A stretch of 12,292 bases of DNA from DATJXG01 sp035500455 (GTDB taxonomy: Bacteria; Acidobacteriota; Terriglobia; Terriglobales; Acidobacteriaceae): NCBI GenBank assembly GCA_035500455.1, contig DATJXG010000367.1, positions 1-12,292 of the forward strand, written 5' to 3'. The notes beneath the pieces are model-generated. The model saw nothing but the letters and a program-made list of their open reading frames with translations. It did no database searches and was not told the DNA's origin. A program made the translations under genes and the position numbers. Shown one piece after another: positions 4,658 through 11,458 of this stretch (the stretch's first letter is position 1; every line of letters starts with the position of its first letter).

Positions 4658-6664
4658 ATGAAAATTTCGAGGCGCATTTCGAGGTTTGCGGCGGGAGTTG
4701 CGGTGGCGGGCGCGATGGCGGTGGCAGTGATGATGGCGGGCACGACTGCGCGGGGACAATCAAATCCAGGGGCGAGCGCAAAAGATAACGAAGCGCGGGG
4801 GAATGACATGCCGGCGCAGTGGAAGGCGCCGCAGACGGGGTTCGATTACGAGAAGCGCGTGGCGATGGTGCCGATGCGCGACGGGGTGAAGCTGTACACG
4901 GTGATCGTGGTGCCGAAAGGCGCGACGCACGCGCCGATCCTGCTGACGCGGACGCCGTATAACGCGGCGGAACGAACGCAGCGCGCGCCGAACGCGGATT
5001 CGCCGCACATGGTGGACGAGCTGCCGCAGGGCGACGAGGTGTTCGTGAAGGCGGGGTACATCCGCGTGTTTCAGGACGTGCGCGGAAAGTACGGTTCGGA
5101 AGGAAATTACATGATGGTGCCGCCGCCGGTGGGCCCGTTGAATACGACGGGGACGGACGACACGACGGATGGGTACGACACGATTGACTGGCTGGTGAAG
5201 AATGTGCCGGAGTCAAATGGCAAGGTGGGGATGCTTGGGTCGTCGTATGAAGGATTCACGGTGGTGATGGCGCTGATTCATCCGCATGCGGCGCTGAAGG
5301 TGGCGGCGCCGGAAAGTCCGATGGTGGACGGGTGGATGGGCGACGACTGGTTTCACTACGGGGCGTTCCGGCAAAATAATCTGGATTACTTCACGGAGCA
5401 GACCACGGTGCGCGGACAGGGCAAACCGATTCCGCGCGAGAGCCGCGACGACTACACGAATCATCTGGCGATCGGGTCGGCGGGAGATTTCGCGCGGTAT
5501 GGGGGATGCGAGCAGCTGCCGTTCTGGAAGCTGGTGGAGGAGCATCCGGCGTACGACGCGTTCTGGCAAGGGCAGGCGCTGGACAAAATCATGGCCAAGA
5601 CGGCGCTGACGGTGCCGGTGATGTGGGAGCAGGGGCTGTGGGACCAGGAAGACATGTGGGGCGGGATCCATTCGTGGGCGGCGATGGAGCCGCAGGACAA
5701 GTCGAACGACAAGAATTTTCTGGTGATGGGGCCGTGGCGGCACAGCGGCGCGAACTATGCGGGATATTCGCTGGGGCCGCTGCTGTTTGACGGGGACACG
5801 GCAAGGCAGTGGCGGCGGGATGTACTGCTGCCTTTCTTCAACCAGTATCTGGTGGACGGCGCGCCGAAAGCGGATACGCCGCCCGTTCTTATTTACAACA
5901 CGGGCGAAAATCACTGGGACCGGTTGAAAAATTGGCCGCTGAGCTGCGCGGACGGGTGCGCAAATAAATCGCGGCCGATTTACTTGAGGGCGGGCGGGGA
6001 ATTGGGGTTCGATGCGCCGGACGTGGGGGGCACGCAGGGGCCGGGAGTGGCCGGACATGAGTACGACGAATATGTTTCCGACCCGGCGAATCCGGTGCCT
6101 TACCGGCCGCGACCGGTGGTGCCGGACGACGGGGAAGGCTGGCGGACGTGGCTGGTGCAGGACCAGCGGTTTGTGGATGGGCGCACGGATGTGCTGACGT
6201 ACGAGACGCCGGTGCTGACGGCGCCGGTGCGAGTGGGCGGCGCGCCGGAGGTGAATCTGTGGGCGTCGACGAGCGGGAGCGACAGCGATTGGGTGGTGAA
6301 GCTGATTGACGTGTATCCGGGGACGACGGCGTCGCAGCCGGTGATAGGCGGATACGAGCTGGCTGTGTCGCTGGATATTTTTCGCGGGCGGTATCGCAGG
6401 AGCTTCGAGCATGCGGAGGCGATCGCGCCGAACGAGCCGCTGCTGTACAAATTTGCGCTGCCGACGGTGAACCACGTGTTTTTGCCGGGGCACCGGATCA
6501 TGGTGCAGGTGCAGTCGAGTTTGTTTCCGCTGTACGACCGCAACCCGCAGAAATTCGTGCCGAATATTTTCGACGCGAAGACGGGGGATTATCAGAAGGC
6601 GACCGAACGGGTGTGGCATGCGACGGGGAAGGCGAGCTTTATTAATTTGCCGGTAGTGCCATAG
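4658..6664 (+). CDS. Alpha-amino-acid ester hydrolase (CocE/NonD family), exported
   Basis: From the ATG at 4658 the product is 668 aa. It starts with a signal peptide (MKISRR, a hydrophobic core, then TARGQ, about residues 1-34), followed by an alpha/beta-hydrolase fold and a C-terminal jelly-roll (PepX_C-like). The nucleophile is Ser196 in GSSYEG. The triad is completed by Asp329 in LWDQEDMW and His362 in WRHSG. The carboxylate cluster that binds the substrate amino group is Asp230 (GDDWFH), Glu331 and Asp332. The spacings between these residues (34, 133 and 33) equal those I recall for the Xanthomonas citri enzyme. Such enzymes hydrolyse or transfer alpha-amino acyl esters and some beta-lactam side chains in the periplasm; the natural substrate here is unknown. 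The start is chosen for its SD and signal peptide. No operon partner is certain; a methyltransferase-like gene follows after 97 nt. Confidence 0.93.
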   Translation: MKISRRISRFAAGVAVAGAMAVAVMMAGTTARGQSNPGASAKDNEARGNDMPAQWKAPQTGFDYEKRVAMVPMRDGVKLYTVIVVPKGATHAPILLTRTPYNAAERTQRAPNADSPHMVDELPQGDEVFVKAGYIRVFQDVRGKYGSEGNYMMVPPPVGPLNTTGTDDTTDGYDTIDWLVKNVPESNGKVGMLGSSYEGFTVVMALIHPHAALKVAAPESPMVDGWMGDDWFHYGAFRQNNLDYFTEQTTVRGQGKPIPRESRDDYTNHLAIGSAGDFARYGGCEQLPFWKLVEEHPAYDAFWQGQALDKIMAKTALTVPVMWEQGLWDQEDMWGGIHSWAAMEPQDKSNDKNFLVMGPWRHSGANYAGYSLGPLLFDGDTARQWRRDVLLPFFNQYLVDGAPKADTPPVLIYNTGENHWDRLKNWPLSCADGCANKSRPIYLRAGGELGFDAPDVGGTQGPGVAGHEYDEYVSDPANPVPYRPRPVVPDDGEGWRTWLVQDQRFVDGRTDVLTYETPVLTAPVRVGGAPEVNLWASTSGSDSDWVVKLIDVYPGTTASQPVIGGYELAVSLDIFRGRYRRSFEHAEAIAPNEPLLYKFALPTVNHVFLPGHRIMVQVQSSLFPLYDRNPQKFVPNIFDAKTGDYQKATERVWHATGKASFINLPVVP

Positions 6665-6675
6665 CGAGTATGGTG

Positions 6676-6714
6676 GCGACGTACCGTAGCGACGTACCGT
6701 AGACACGTGCGGTA
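6676..6714. repeat. 13-bp tandem repeat after the hydrolase gene
   Basis: GCGACGTACCGTA occurs twice back to back (6676-6688 and 6689-6701). A third, degenerate 13-mer (6702-6714) matches the last ten bases at eight positions. It starts 12 nt after the hydrolase stop codon. Confidence 0.8.
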
Positions 6715-6726
6715 ACGCGATTTAGC

Positions 6727-6748
6727 AGGACAAGCTGAAGCCTGTCCT
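6727..6748. repeat. Hairpin between hydrolase and methyltransferase-like gene
   Basis: Arms AGGACAAGC and GCCTGTCCT enclose a TGAA loop. On the plus strand one pair is A-C; on the minus strand the same position becomes a G-U pair, so the stem is a continuous 9 bp there. No T-run follows, so it is not a typical terminator. It looks like one of several dispersed intergenic hairpins of this genome. Confidence 0.65.
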
Positions 6749-6761
6749 ACTGAAGGCGAGC

Positions 6762-7298
6762 ATGATGCAAGGGGCGGGAGTTTCGCGGGGATCGAACTGG
6801 GCGACGGCGATTGCGTCGCTCGCGGTGGGGTCGGCGTTTCTGGGGCTGTGGTTCTGGCTGCTGCCGGGGTGGCTGGGATTTCGCGGCTACCGGAATTTTT
6901 CTGAAATCGGCGCGGCAGGCTGGCGATTGATTTTTGTGGCGCCGGCGGTGCTGGGGTTCGGGGTGGCGATTAAATGCATCTGGGATTTTGGTTGGACGGG
7001 GCACGGAACGCCGGCCATCATGGCCCCGCCGCAGAGGCTGGTGGTGGTGGGGTTTTACCGTTATGTGCGGAACCCGATGTACACGGGATTTTTCACCGGG
7101 TGGTTCAGTTTGTGGGCAGTGTACGGCGCGGCGAATCGGGGCTCGTTAATCGTGGCGATTGTGGCGGTGGCAGGCGTGGCGATTTTTGTGCGGCTGTACG
7201 AGGAGCCGACGCTGCGCGCGAAGTTCGGCGCGGATTACGAGGAGTATTGCAGGAATGTGCCGCGGTGGATTCCGCGGCTGAGAGCGTGGAAGCAGTGA
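6762..7298 (+). CDS. Isoprenylcysteine carboxyl methyltransferase-like membrane protein
   Basis: The 178-aa product has about four to five membrane segments (roughly 14-35, 55-74, 108-124 and 127-144) and the hallmark C-terminal pattern of the ICMT/PEMT superfamily. FYRYVRNPMYTG (98-109) is followed by EEPTLRAKFGADYEEYCRNVPRWIPR (147-172), where the R-NPMY and EEP..-FG..YxxY..VPR..P residues form the SAM pocket in relatives. It is therefore likely an S-adenosylmethionine-dependent methyltransferase of the inner membrane; bacterial members act on varied small or lipid substrates, and this one's cannot be told. GAAGG 5 nt before the ATG is a good SD. It lies 97 nt after the hydrolase on the same strand, with repeats between, so co-transcription is possible but unproven. 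Confidence 0.85.
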   Translation: MMQGAGVSRGSNWATAIASLAVGSAFLGLWFWLLPGWLGFRGYRNFSEIGAAGWRLIFVAPAVLGFGVAIKCIWDFGWTGHGTPAIMAPPQRLVVVGFYRYVRNPMYTGFFTGWFSLWAVYGAANRGSLIVAIVAVAGVAIFVRLYEEPTLRAKFGADYEEYCRNVPRWIPRLRAWKQ

Positions 7299-7326
7299 AG
7301 ATTTCGGTTTTCGCTGCGGGTTAGAA

Positions 7327-7371
7327 GGCACGGCCCCGCAAAATCGTCCGGGATCTTCGACGTGCCGTGCC
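7327..7371. terminator. Stem-loop between converging genes
   Basis: GGCACGGC (7327-7334) pairs with GCCGTGCC (7364-7371) across a 29-nt loop that contains a smaller CCCG/CGGG stem. It lies between the stop of the plus-strand methyltransferase-like gene (7298) and the stop of the minus-strand 845-aa gene (7404). There is no T-tract on either side, so it may be a Rho-blocking or processing structure, or a dispersed repeat, rather than a classic intrinsic terminator. Confidence 0.5.
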
Positions 7372-7403
7372 ACTACTGAAGGTCTGATTTTTGTCTTGCG
7401 CTG

Positions 7404-9941
7404 CTAGCGGCGGCGACCGCCGCCCCCGCCGGAAGCTCCGCCGCTCCCGCCACCGAAGCGACCGCCGCCTCCGCTACCGCCTCCGAATCTGCCACCCCCG
7501 CCGCTGCGATTTTGCTGATCGAGTTGATTGCCGCGGTTGCGCGACTGGGCGTCGTTATTGAGCTGATTGCCGAGGTTTGAGTTGCCGGAGTTGCCGGGGG
7601 CGGCTTGGCCGGCTTGTCCCTGGCGATTGCGGGCTTCGGGAGTTTGCTGGGTCTGATTGAGGTTGCCGTTATTGGCGCCGCTCGCGCGAGAATTGGCGCC
7701 GGGTTGATTTTGCGCGGAGCCGCCCTGGTTCTTATTGGTGGCGCCACTGAGATTTTGATTATTGTTGCCGCTGTTTTTGTCGGTGGCACCGCTGAGATTC
7801 TGATTGTTGCTGTTCTTGGCTGAGTTCTTGGTCTGGTTCAAGCCAGTGGAAGGATCGACGGGCTGCCAGCCGCCGTTGTCCCATTTTTCCCAGTTGCCGC
7901 TGGAGTCTTTCTTGTACACGTTGCCGTCGGCGCCAGCATAGACGTTGTTGTTGTTGGCGTCTTTGGCGACGAAGCCGCTGTTGCCGTTCTTGCCGGTGGC
8001 GGCGGCGCCGGCGCTGCCTTTGGAAGTTTGGAAACCGGCGACGGTGCCGTTGGCGTTGGAGTAGTGGCCGGCCTGGGCCCAGTTGTTGCCGTTCTGCACG
8101 ACGGTGCTGCCCCACTGCGCGTATTGATTGTGACCCTGCGAAGTGGCGGCGTAGGTGCCGGTCCAGGGATTATAGGCCTGCGCGTAGGTGTGGCCGCCGT
8201 AGGCGTTTTGATAAGTAACGGCGCGGCCGTAGGTTCCGGTGGTCGGGTTGTACCAAGCGGCAGTGCCGGCGGAGGCGTAGGGACCGTAGACGGCGTGCGC
8301 CACGCCGTACGTTCCCGTGTAAGGACTGTAAAAAGTAGCGACGCCGTAGGTGTAGGGGTAAGGGTAGTAGATCGGATAGCGCGGACCGTAATAGATGTAA
8401 GGCGGGTAGTAGTAGCCGGTGCCGTAGACGACGCAGGCGCCGACGGCCATGCCCAACACGAATACGCCGAGGTAGCCGCTGGTGTAACTGGTCTGCACGG
8501 TGGTGGGGGTGGGGTTGGTGACGTAGACGTAAGTGACGTTGTAAACGGGGGAGGACGGCGGAATCGTGTAGATGACCTGGGGGACGACGTCCGCGGTCTT
8601 CCACGGGCCGGCGGGGCTGGTGGAGACAAACCAGATTGCGTTGTAGCAGAGATAGTAGGTGGTGCCGATGCGGATGACGCGTTGCTGGGTGTTCACGGCG
8701 TAGTACATGGTGGTGCCTTCGATGACCACGAACTGCGGCTCGCCGGTGTAGACGACTTTGACGCTGGCTTCGGCGGCGGCGCGGTTCACGACGGCTGTGG
8801 TAGGAACCTGGGCGAGGAGCACAGCGTCACTCGCTTGCTGCGTTCCGGGAACGGAGACAAGAGCGTTGGAGTAGGGCTTGCCGGGAGAGATGCGCGCGAA
8901 GTCGGCTGGCAAATCGTTTCCGGCATAGATCCAGGGCGCGTCGATATTACCGGCGCGGAACCAGCGGCCGGAGAGCAGAGCGTAAACCTGATTATCGGGC
9001 TTGTGGAGGAAGACGCTGTTCTCGGTATTCGTGGCGTAGGAGAGGCTGGAGCCGGAGATGGGCGACCAGACAGGCGCTCCACGAAATACGATCAGCTCGG
9101 AAGGTTTCTCGGTGAAGAAAACTTTGGGAGCGGAGGCACCCGCGGGAGGCGGCACAACTTTTTTCACACCGTCCCAGTTCTGGTCGGGTGGAAGCTTCGA
9201 GAGATCGGCGGGAAGCTTGGCGGTTTGAGTCCAAGGGCCGGAAAGCTCTTTGGATTTCAGCCATGCCTTGCCGCTGAGCAGGTAGTAATCGCTCTTATCG
9301 TAGAAGAGATCCCAGTTCGTGTTGACCACATACTGGAGTTCGAGGCCCTGAATGGGGGCAAGGATGGGTTTGCCTTCGACCATCAGTACGATGGCCGGGC
9401 GGGTGCTGACAAAGATCGAGGGAACCTGGGTGTTGAGAGGAGCCGCAGCGGTGGGCGCGTTGACTTTTTCGAGGCTGGCGATCATGTGGTTCAGGGAGGT
9501 GTTGAAGGTGAAGGTGGGATAGACGTGGCTGATTTTCTCCTGCACCTGGGCTTCGCGAGCAGGATCGAGGGAGGGGAAGCGCGAGCTGATCACGTGGATG
9601 TCGCTGACGAAGACGGAGCGGGAGGCGACGTCAGCTTGTGTTTCGGCGCTCCAGGAAATCACACCGAGAAACTGCTTTCCGTCGGGGGGCGTGATAGCGA
9701 CGGCGGTATCGGCGACCAAGGTGCGGTATTTCTCCCAGGACTTCAGCTGCGGTTGGTAAACGATGATATGCGTACCATTCTTTTCGAATGTTTTCGGCCA
9801 GGCGGTGTCCAGGGATGTGGAGGTGTCCGCGGGAGGAGCGGCGTGGACGACGTTGACGCCCGGAAGCGGCGCGAAGGGAATCGTTCCGATCAAAAGGCAG
9901 ACCGCAGTGACAAAGACCAGAGCCGCTTTCATGATTCGCAT
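7404..9941 (-). CDS. Exported repeat protein with Tyr-rich and N/Q/G-rich tail ('carbohydrate-binding V/XII' type)
   Basis: The 845-aa product begins with a signal peptide (MRIMKAALVFVTAVCLLIGT, cleavage probably after VVHA at about 34). Residues about 55-160 form a mixed domain. Three related beta-type modules follow at about 176-245, 274-345 and 396-452, each with a Tyr-rich strand, W-[FL]-x(2-5), GPW or APW, then a proline turn. A hydrophobic stretch, GYLGVFVLGMAVGACVVYG (489-507), may be a membrane helix. It is followed by YYYPPYIYYGPRYPIYYPYPY. Then Y-x-P-x-TGTY occurs three times, exactly 26 residues apart (538, 564 and 590). The tail (about 600-845) is Asn/Gln/Gly-rich and ends with two GGGGRFGGGS units and RRR. 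Similar acidobacterial proteins are often annotated 'carbohydrate-binding family V/XII', but I see no proof of sugar binding. GAGG lies about 8 nt before the ATG. It is likely a cell-envelope protein. Confidence 0.85.
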   Translation of the reverse strand: MRIMKAALVFVTAVCLLIGTIPFAPLPGVNVVHAAPPADTSTSLDTAWPKTFEKNGTHIIVYQPQLKSWEKYRTLVADTAVAITPPDGKQFLGVISWSAETQADVASRSVFVSDIHVISSRFPSLDPAREAQVQEKISHVYPTFTFNTSLNHMIASLEKVNAPTAAAPLNTQVPSIFVSTRPAIVLMVEGKPILAPIQGLELQYVVNTNWDLFYDKSDYYLLSGKAWLKSKELSGPWTQTAKLPADLSKLPPDQNWDGVKKVVPPPAGASAPKVFFTEKPSELIVFRGAPVWSPISGSSLSYATNTENSVFLHKPDNQVYALLSGRWFRAGNIDAPWIYAGNDLPADFARISPGKPYSNALVSVPGTQQASDAVLLAQVPTTAVVNRAAAEASVKVVYTGEPQFVVIEGTTMYYAVNTQQRVIRIGTTYYLCYNAIWFVSTSPAGPWKTADVVPQVIYTIPPSSPVYNVTYVYVTNPTPTTVQTSYTSGYLGVFVLGMAVGACVVYGTGYYYPPYIYYGPRYPIYYPYPYTYGVATFYSPYTGTYGVAHAVYGPYASAGTAAWYNPTTGTYGRAVTYQNAYGGHTYAQAYNPWTGTYAATSQGHNQYAQWGSTVVQNGNNWAQAGHYSNANGTVAGFQTSKGSAGAAATGKNGNSGFVAKDANNNNVYAGADGNVYKKDSSGNWEKWDNGGWQPVDPSTGLNQTKNSAKNSNNQNLSGATDKNSGNNNQNLSGATNKNQGGSAQNQPGANSRASGANNGNLNQTQQTPEARNRQGQAGQAAPGNSGNSNLGNQLNNDAQSRNRGNQLDQQNRSGGGGRFGGGSGGGGRFGGGSGGASGGGGGRRR
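7443..7502. repeat. 30-bp tandem repeat coding GGGGRFGGGS, two copies
   Basis: Two in-frame 30-bp units near the 3' end of the 845-aa gene code for residues 814-823 and 824-833. Such G-rich coding repeats easily change copy number by slippage. Confidence 0.8.
7719..7808. repeat. 45-bp tandem repeat coding an NNQNLSGAT unit, two copies
   Basis: Residues 712-726 and 727-741 of the 845-aa protein repeat with a 15-residue period (NNQNLSGAT, then DKNSGN or NKNQGG). The DNA copies differ at several third positions, so this is an older duplication than the GGGGRFGGGS pair. Confidence 0.75.
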
Positions 9942-9997
9942 TTCATGTCCTCGCTAATTGAAAATTCCTACCGTTTTGTGGCACGGGACAGACCGGT

Positions 9998-10011
9998 GCA
10001 ACGCGCGTTGC
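9998..10011. promoter_or_regulatory. Perfect 14-bp palindrome upstream of the 845-aa gene
   Basis: GCAACGC and its exact reverse complement abut without a spacer, 56 nt before the start codon of the 845-aa gene. A TAAAAT that could be a -10 lies further upstream (10044-10049, minus strand), but without a good -35. The palindrome could be an operator or a leader hairpin. Confidence 0.4.
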
Positions 10012-10131
10012 TATGTTGTTTGCATTTGGGATTAAGCGGCGGCATTTTACAACAGAGCGGAGACATTCGCAGAGAAAAGAGCCGAGATGCATTGGAAGGC
10101 AGCCCTCAACGGACGTCGGAAACGTCAAAAG

Positions 10132-10713
10132 TTACTCGTGGAGCGGAGTGTAGTAGCGCTGGCCGGCGCAGGAGCGGCAGAGAATGCGCCCGTTTACTGA
10201 TACTTCGCGCTTGAAGTTGATGCCTTCGCCGCATTCGTCGCAGACGACACGAGGGCCTTTGAAGCCGGGCAAATCTTCGGGATGGATTTCGACGCGCACC
10301 CATTGCCTGTCGAAGAGTTCATCGTCAGGGATCACGCGGTAGGCTTGCTGCTGGCCTTTTTCTTTCTCGAGCGCGGGGAACATTTCATTGGCGCGGCGCT
10401 TGGAGTCTTCGCGGGCGACGATGCGGATGGCGCGGCCGGTCTGCAAATCAACGAAGGTGGCCGCGACTTTGCCCCAGTCGAAGAATTTCAGGGCGCGCTT
10501 GCCGAGGCGGCAGTTGGCGACGAGGGCGACGGCGTCGGTCATGCAGCGATCGATTTCAACGTAGGTGACGATGCGTTTGCGATCGCGAATCGGGTCGTCG
10601 ATGCCAAGTTCGCGGAGGCCGAGCATGGCGAGGCGGACGCCGAGGACTTGGCCGGCGCAGATGTGGCCGTGGGCGACAGTGGCGTCTTCGAGGTATTGGT
10701 CGAGGGTCTTCAT
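10132..10713 (-). CDS. FmdE-like protein with C-terminal zinc finger
   Basis: The 193-aa product starts with the FmdE signature HGHICAGQVLGVRLAM (residues 15-30). It keeps the following CMTDAVALVANCRLGKRAL-x-DWGKVAATF block (57-87, with Cys57 and Cys68). It ends with a zinc ribbon, Cys158-x2-Cys161 and Cys179-x2-Cys182. The family is named after subunit E of molybdenum formylmethanofuran dehydrogenase, but bacteria without that pathway carry stand-alone copies whose role, perhaps in metal or molybdopterin handling, is not settled. No other formylmethanofuran gene is nearby. The ATG at 10711-10713 has no clear SD, and a perfect TATAAT lies only about 15 nt upstream, so the mRNA leader is very short. 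The product is soluble and cytoplasmic. Confidence 0.9.
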   Translation of the reverse strand: MKTLDQYLEDATVAHGHICAGQVLGVRLAMLGLRELGIDDPIRDRKRIVTYVEIDRCMTDAVALVANCRLGKRALKFFDWGKVAATFVDLQTGRAIRIVAREDSKRRANEMFPALEKEKGQQQAYRVIPDDELFDRQWVRVEIHPEDLPGFKGPRVVCDECGEGINFKREVSVNGRILCRSCAGQRYYTPLHE

Positions 10714-10728
10714 TCTTGGCGCGGATTG

Positions 10729-10758
10729 ATTATAGGACGGAATTGGGGTGGGTGCCGA
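10729..10758 (-). promoter_or_regulatory. Promoter of the FmdE-like gene, near-leaderless
   Basis: A perfect TATAAT (10729-10734) with TCGGCA (10753-10758, four of six matches to TTGACA) at an 18-nt spacer. The expected start near 10722 leaves a leader of only about 9 nt before the ATG, in line with the missing SD. Confidence 0.6.
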
Positions 10759-10799
10759 AAGTCGCGGGTTGCGAGCGGTTGCTGGAGGCCGCGGTTGAG

Positions 10800-10839
10800 A
10801 TCCTTCAGTTCGGGCATCCTGGCTGGATGCCTTCAGGAT
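10800..10839. repeat. Nested hairpin repeat between the MauE-like and FmdE-like genes
   Basis: Inner arms GGCATCC (10813-10819) and GGATGCC (10825-10831) enclose a 5-nt loop. Outer arms ATCCT (10800-10804) and AGGAT (10835-10839) frame it. A further small hairpin (GCGAA-TT-TTCGC) lies at 10878-10889. The roughly 200-nt gap holds no gene. The structure has no T-run and looks like a dispersed acidobacterial intergenic repeat; it may also end the thioredoxin operon. Confidence 0.6.
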
Positions 10840-10916
10840 GACGGCAAGAAGCTAGCGGCGCGAGGGACAGCAAGAATGCGAATTTTCGCTCGGATGACGC
10901 GTTGGGTGAAATAGCG

Positions 10917-11438
10917 TTAGCTGACGGCGGCCTGGGCCGTGTTCGCCGGCACCGAATCAGCGGCACGGCGGCGGTGAATCAGGAATGCACCGATGGTGAC
11001 GGCGAGAGCGAGAGCAAGCAGCGAACCGTCGCGAAGAAGGGTCAAGGGGCCGAGGCGCTCGCCGGGACCGAAGCAGCCACAGTTGATTTCAAGGCCAAGG
11101 AAGTAAGAACGCACCATAACGCCGAAGAAAACGGCGAGAAGGGCCGAGGTCAAAAGTCCTGCATAGCGCAGCGCGATACCGCTGAGGAGCCACAGACCGA
11201 TGAAAAGCTCGAAGGGAGGAAGGAAATGTGCGGCCGGGCTGACGAGCGAGGGTGGAAGCAGTTGGTAGGAGTCGACCTGCATAGCGAACATGGAGAGCGA
11301 AACCCGCATCGAACCCATCGACCAGGGAACCGGAGCCTGAGGCTTGAGTTTGGCGTAGGCGGCAACAAGAAAGATACCCGCGAGCGCAAGGCGGCCGAGA
11401 AGCAGGAGGATTTTGCCAATCGATCGCGAATTCGTCAT
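10917..11438 (-). CDS. MauE/DoxX-type redox-associated membrane protein
   Basis: The 173-aa product has four membrane helices (about 8-28, 72-90, 93-113 and 134-153). A conserved Cys120-Gly-Cys122 pair sits in NCGCFGPGERLGPLTLLRD, right after the third helix. This is the pattern of the MauE/DoxX redox-associated family. MauE itself is needed for maturation of methylamine dehydrogenase with its many disulfides, and relatives are thought to pass electrons to or from periplasmic thioredoxins. The gene begins 20 nt after the stop of the DsbA-like gene, on the same strand, which supports a membrane/periplasm thiol-redox pair. No Mau structural genes are present, so the job is probably general disulfide chemistry. 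The SD is weak; the start is taken for its fit with the first helix. Confidence 0.85.
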   Translation of the reverse strand: MTNSRSIGKILLLLGRLALAGIFLVAAYAKLKPQAPVPWSMGSMRVSLSMFAMQVDSYQLLPPSLVSPAAHFLPPFELFIGLWLLSGIALRYAGLLTSALLAVFFGVMVRSYFLGLEINCGCFGPGERLGPLTLLRDGSLLALALAVTIGAFLIHRRRAADSVPANTAQAAVS

Positions 11439-11458
11439 TTTCAGTCGAGCCCCAACTG

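Noticed and set aside
5213..6706. 497-codon open frame on the minus strand opposite the ester hydrolase
   Set aside because: The product is almost all Arg/His/Pro/Val, typical of the antisense of a high-G+C gene, while the plus strand has an intact enzyme.
8028..10214. 728-codon open frame on the plus strand opposite the 845-aa gene
   Set aside because: It is Gly/Val/Asp-rich with no domain pattern and runs antisense to a protein with a clear signal peptide and repeats. Codon bias of the real gene explains the open frame.
10132..10713. Evidence for a C1/formylmethanofuran pathway from the FmdE-like gene
   Set aside because: Stand-alone FmdE-like proteins occur in many bacteria without the pathway, and no partner subunit is nearby.
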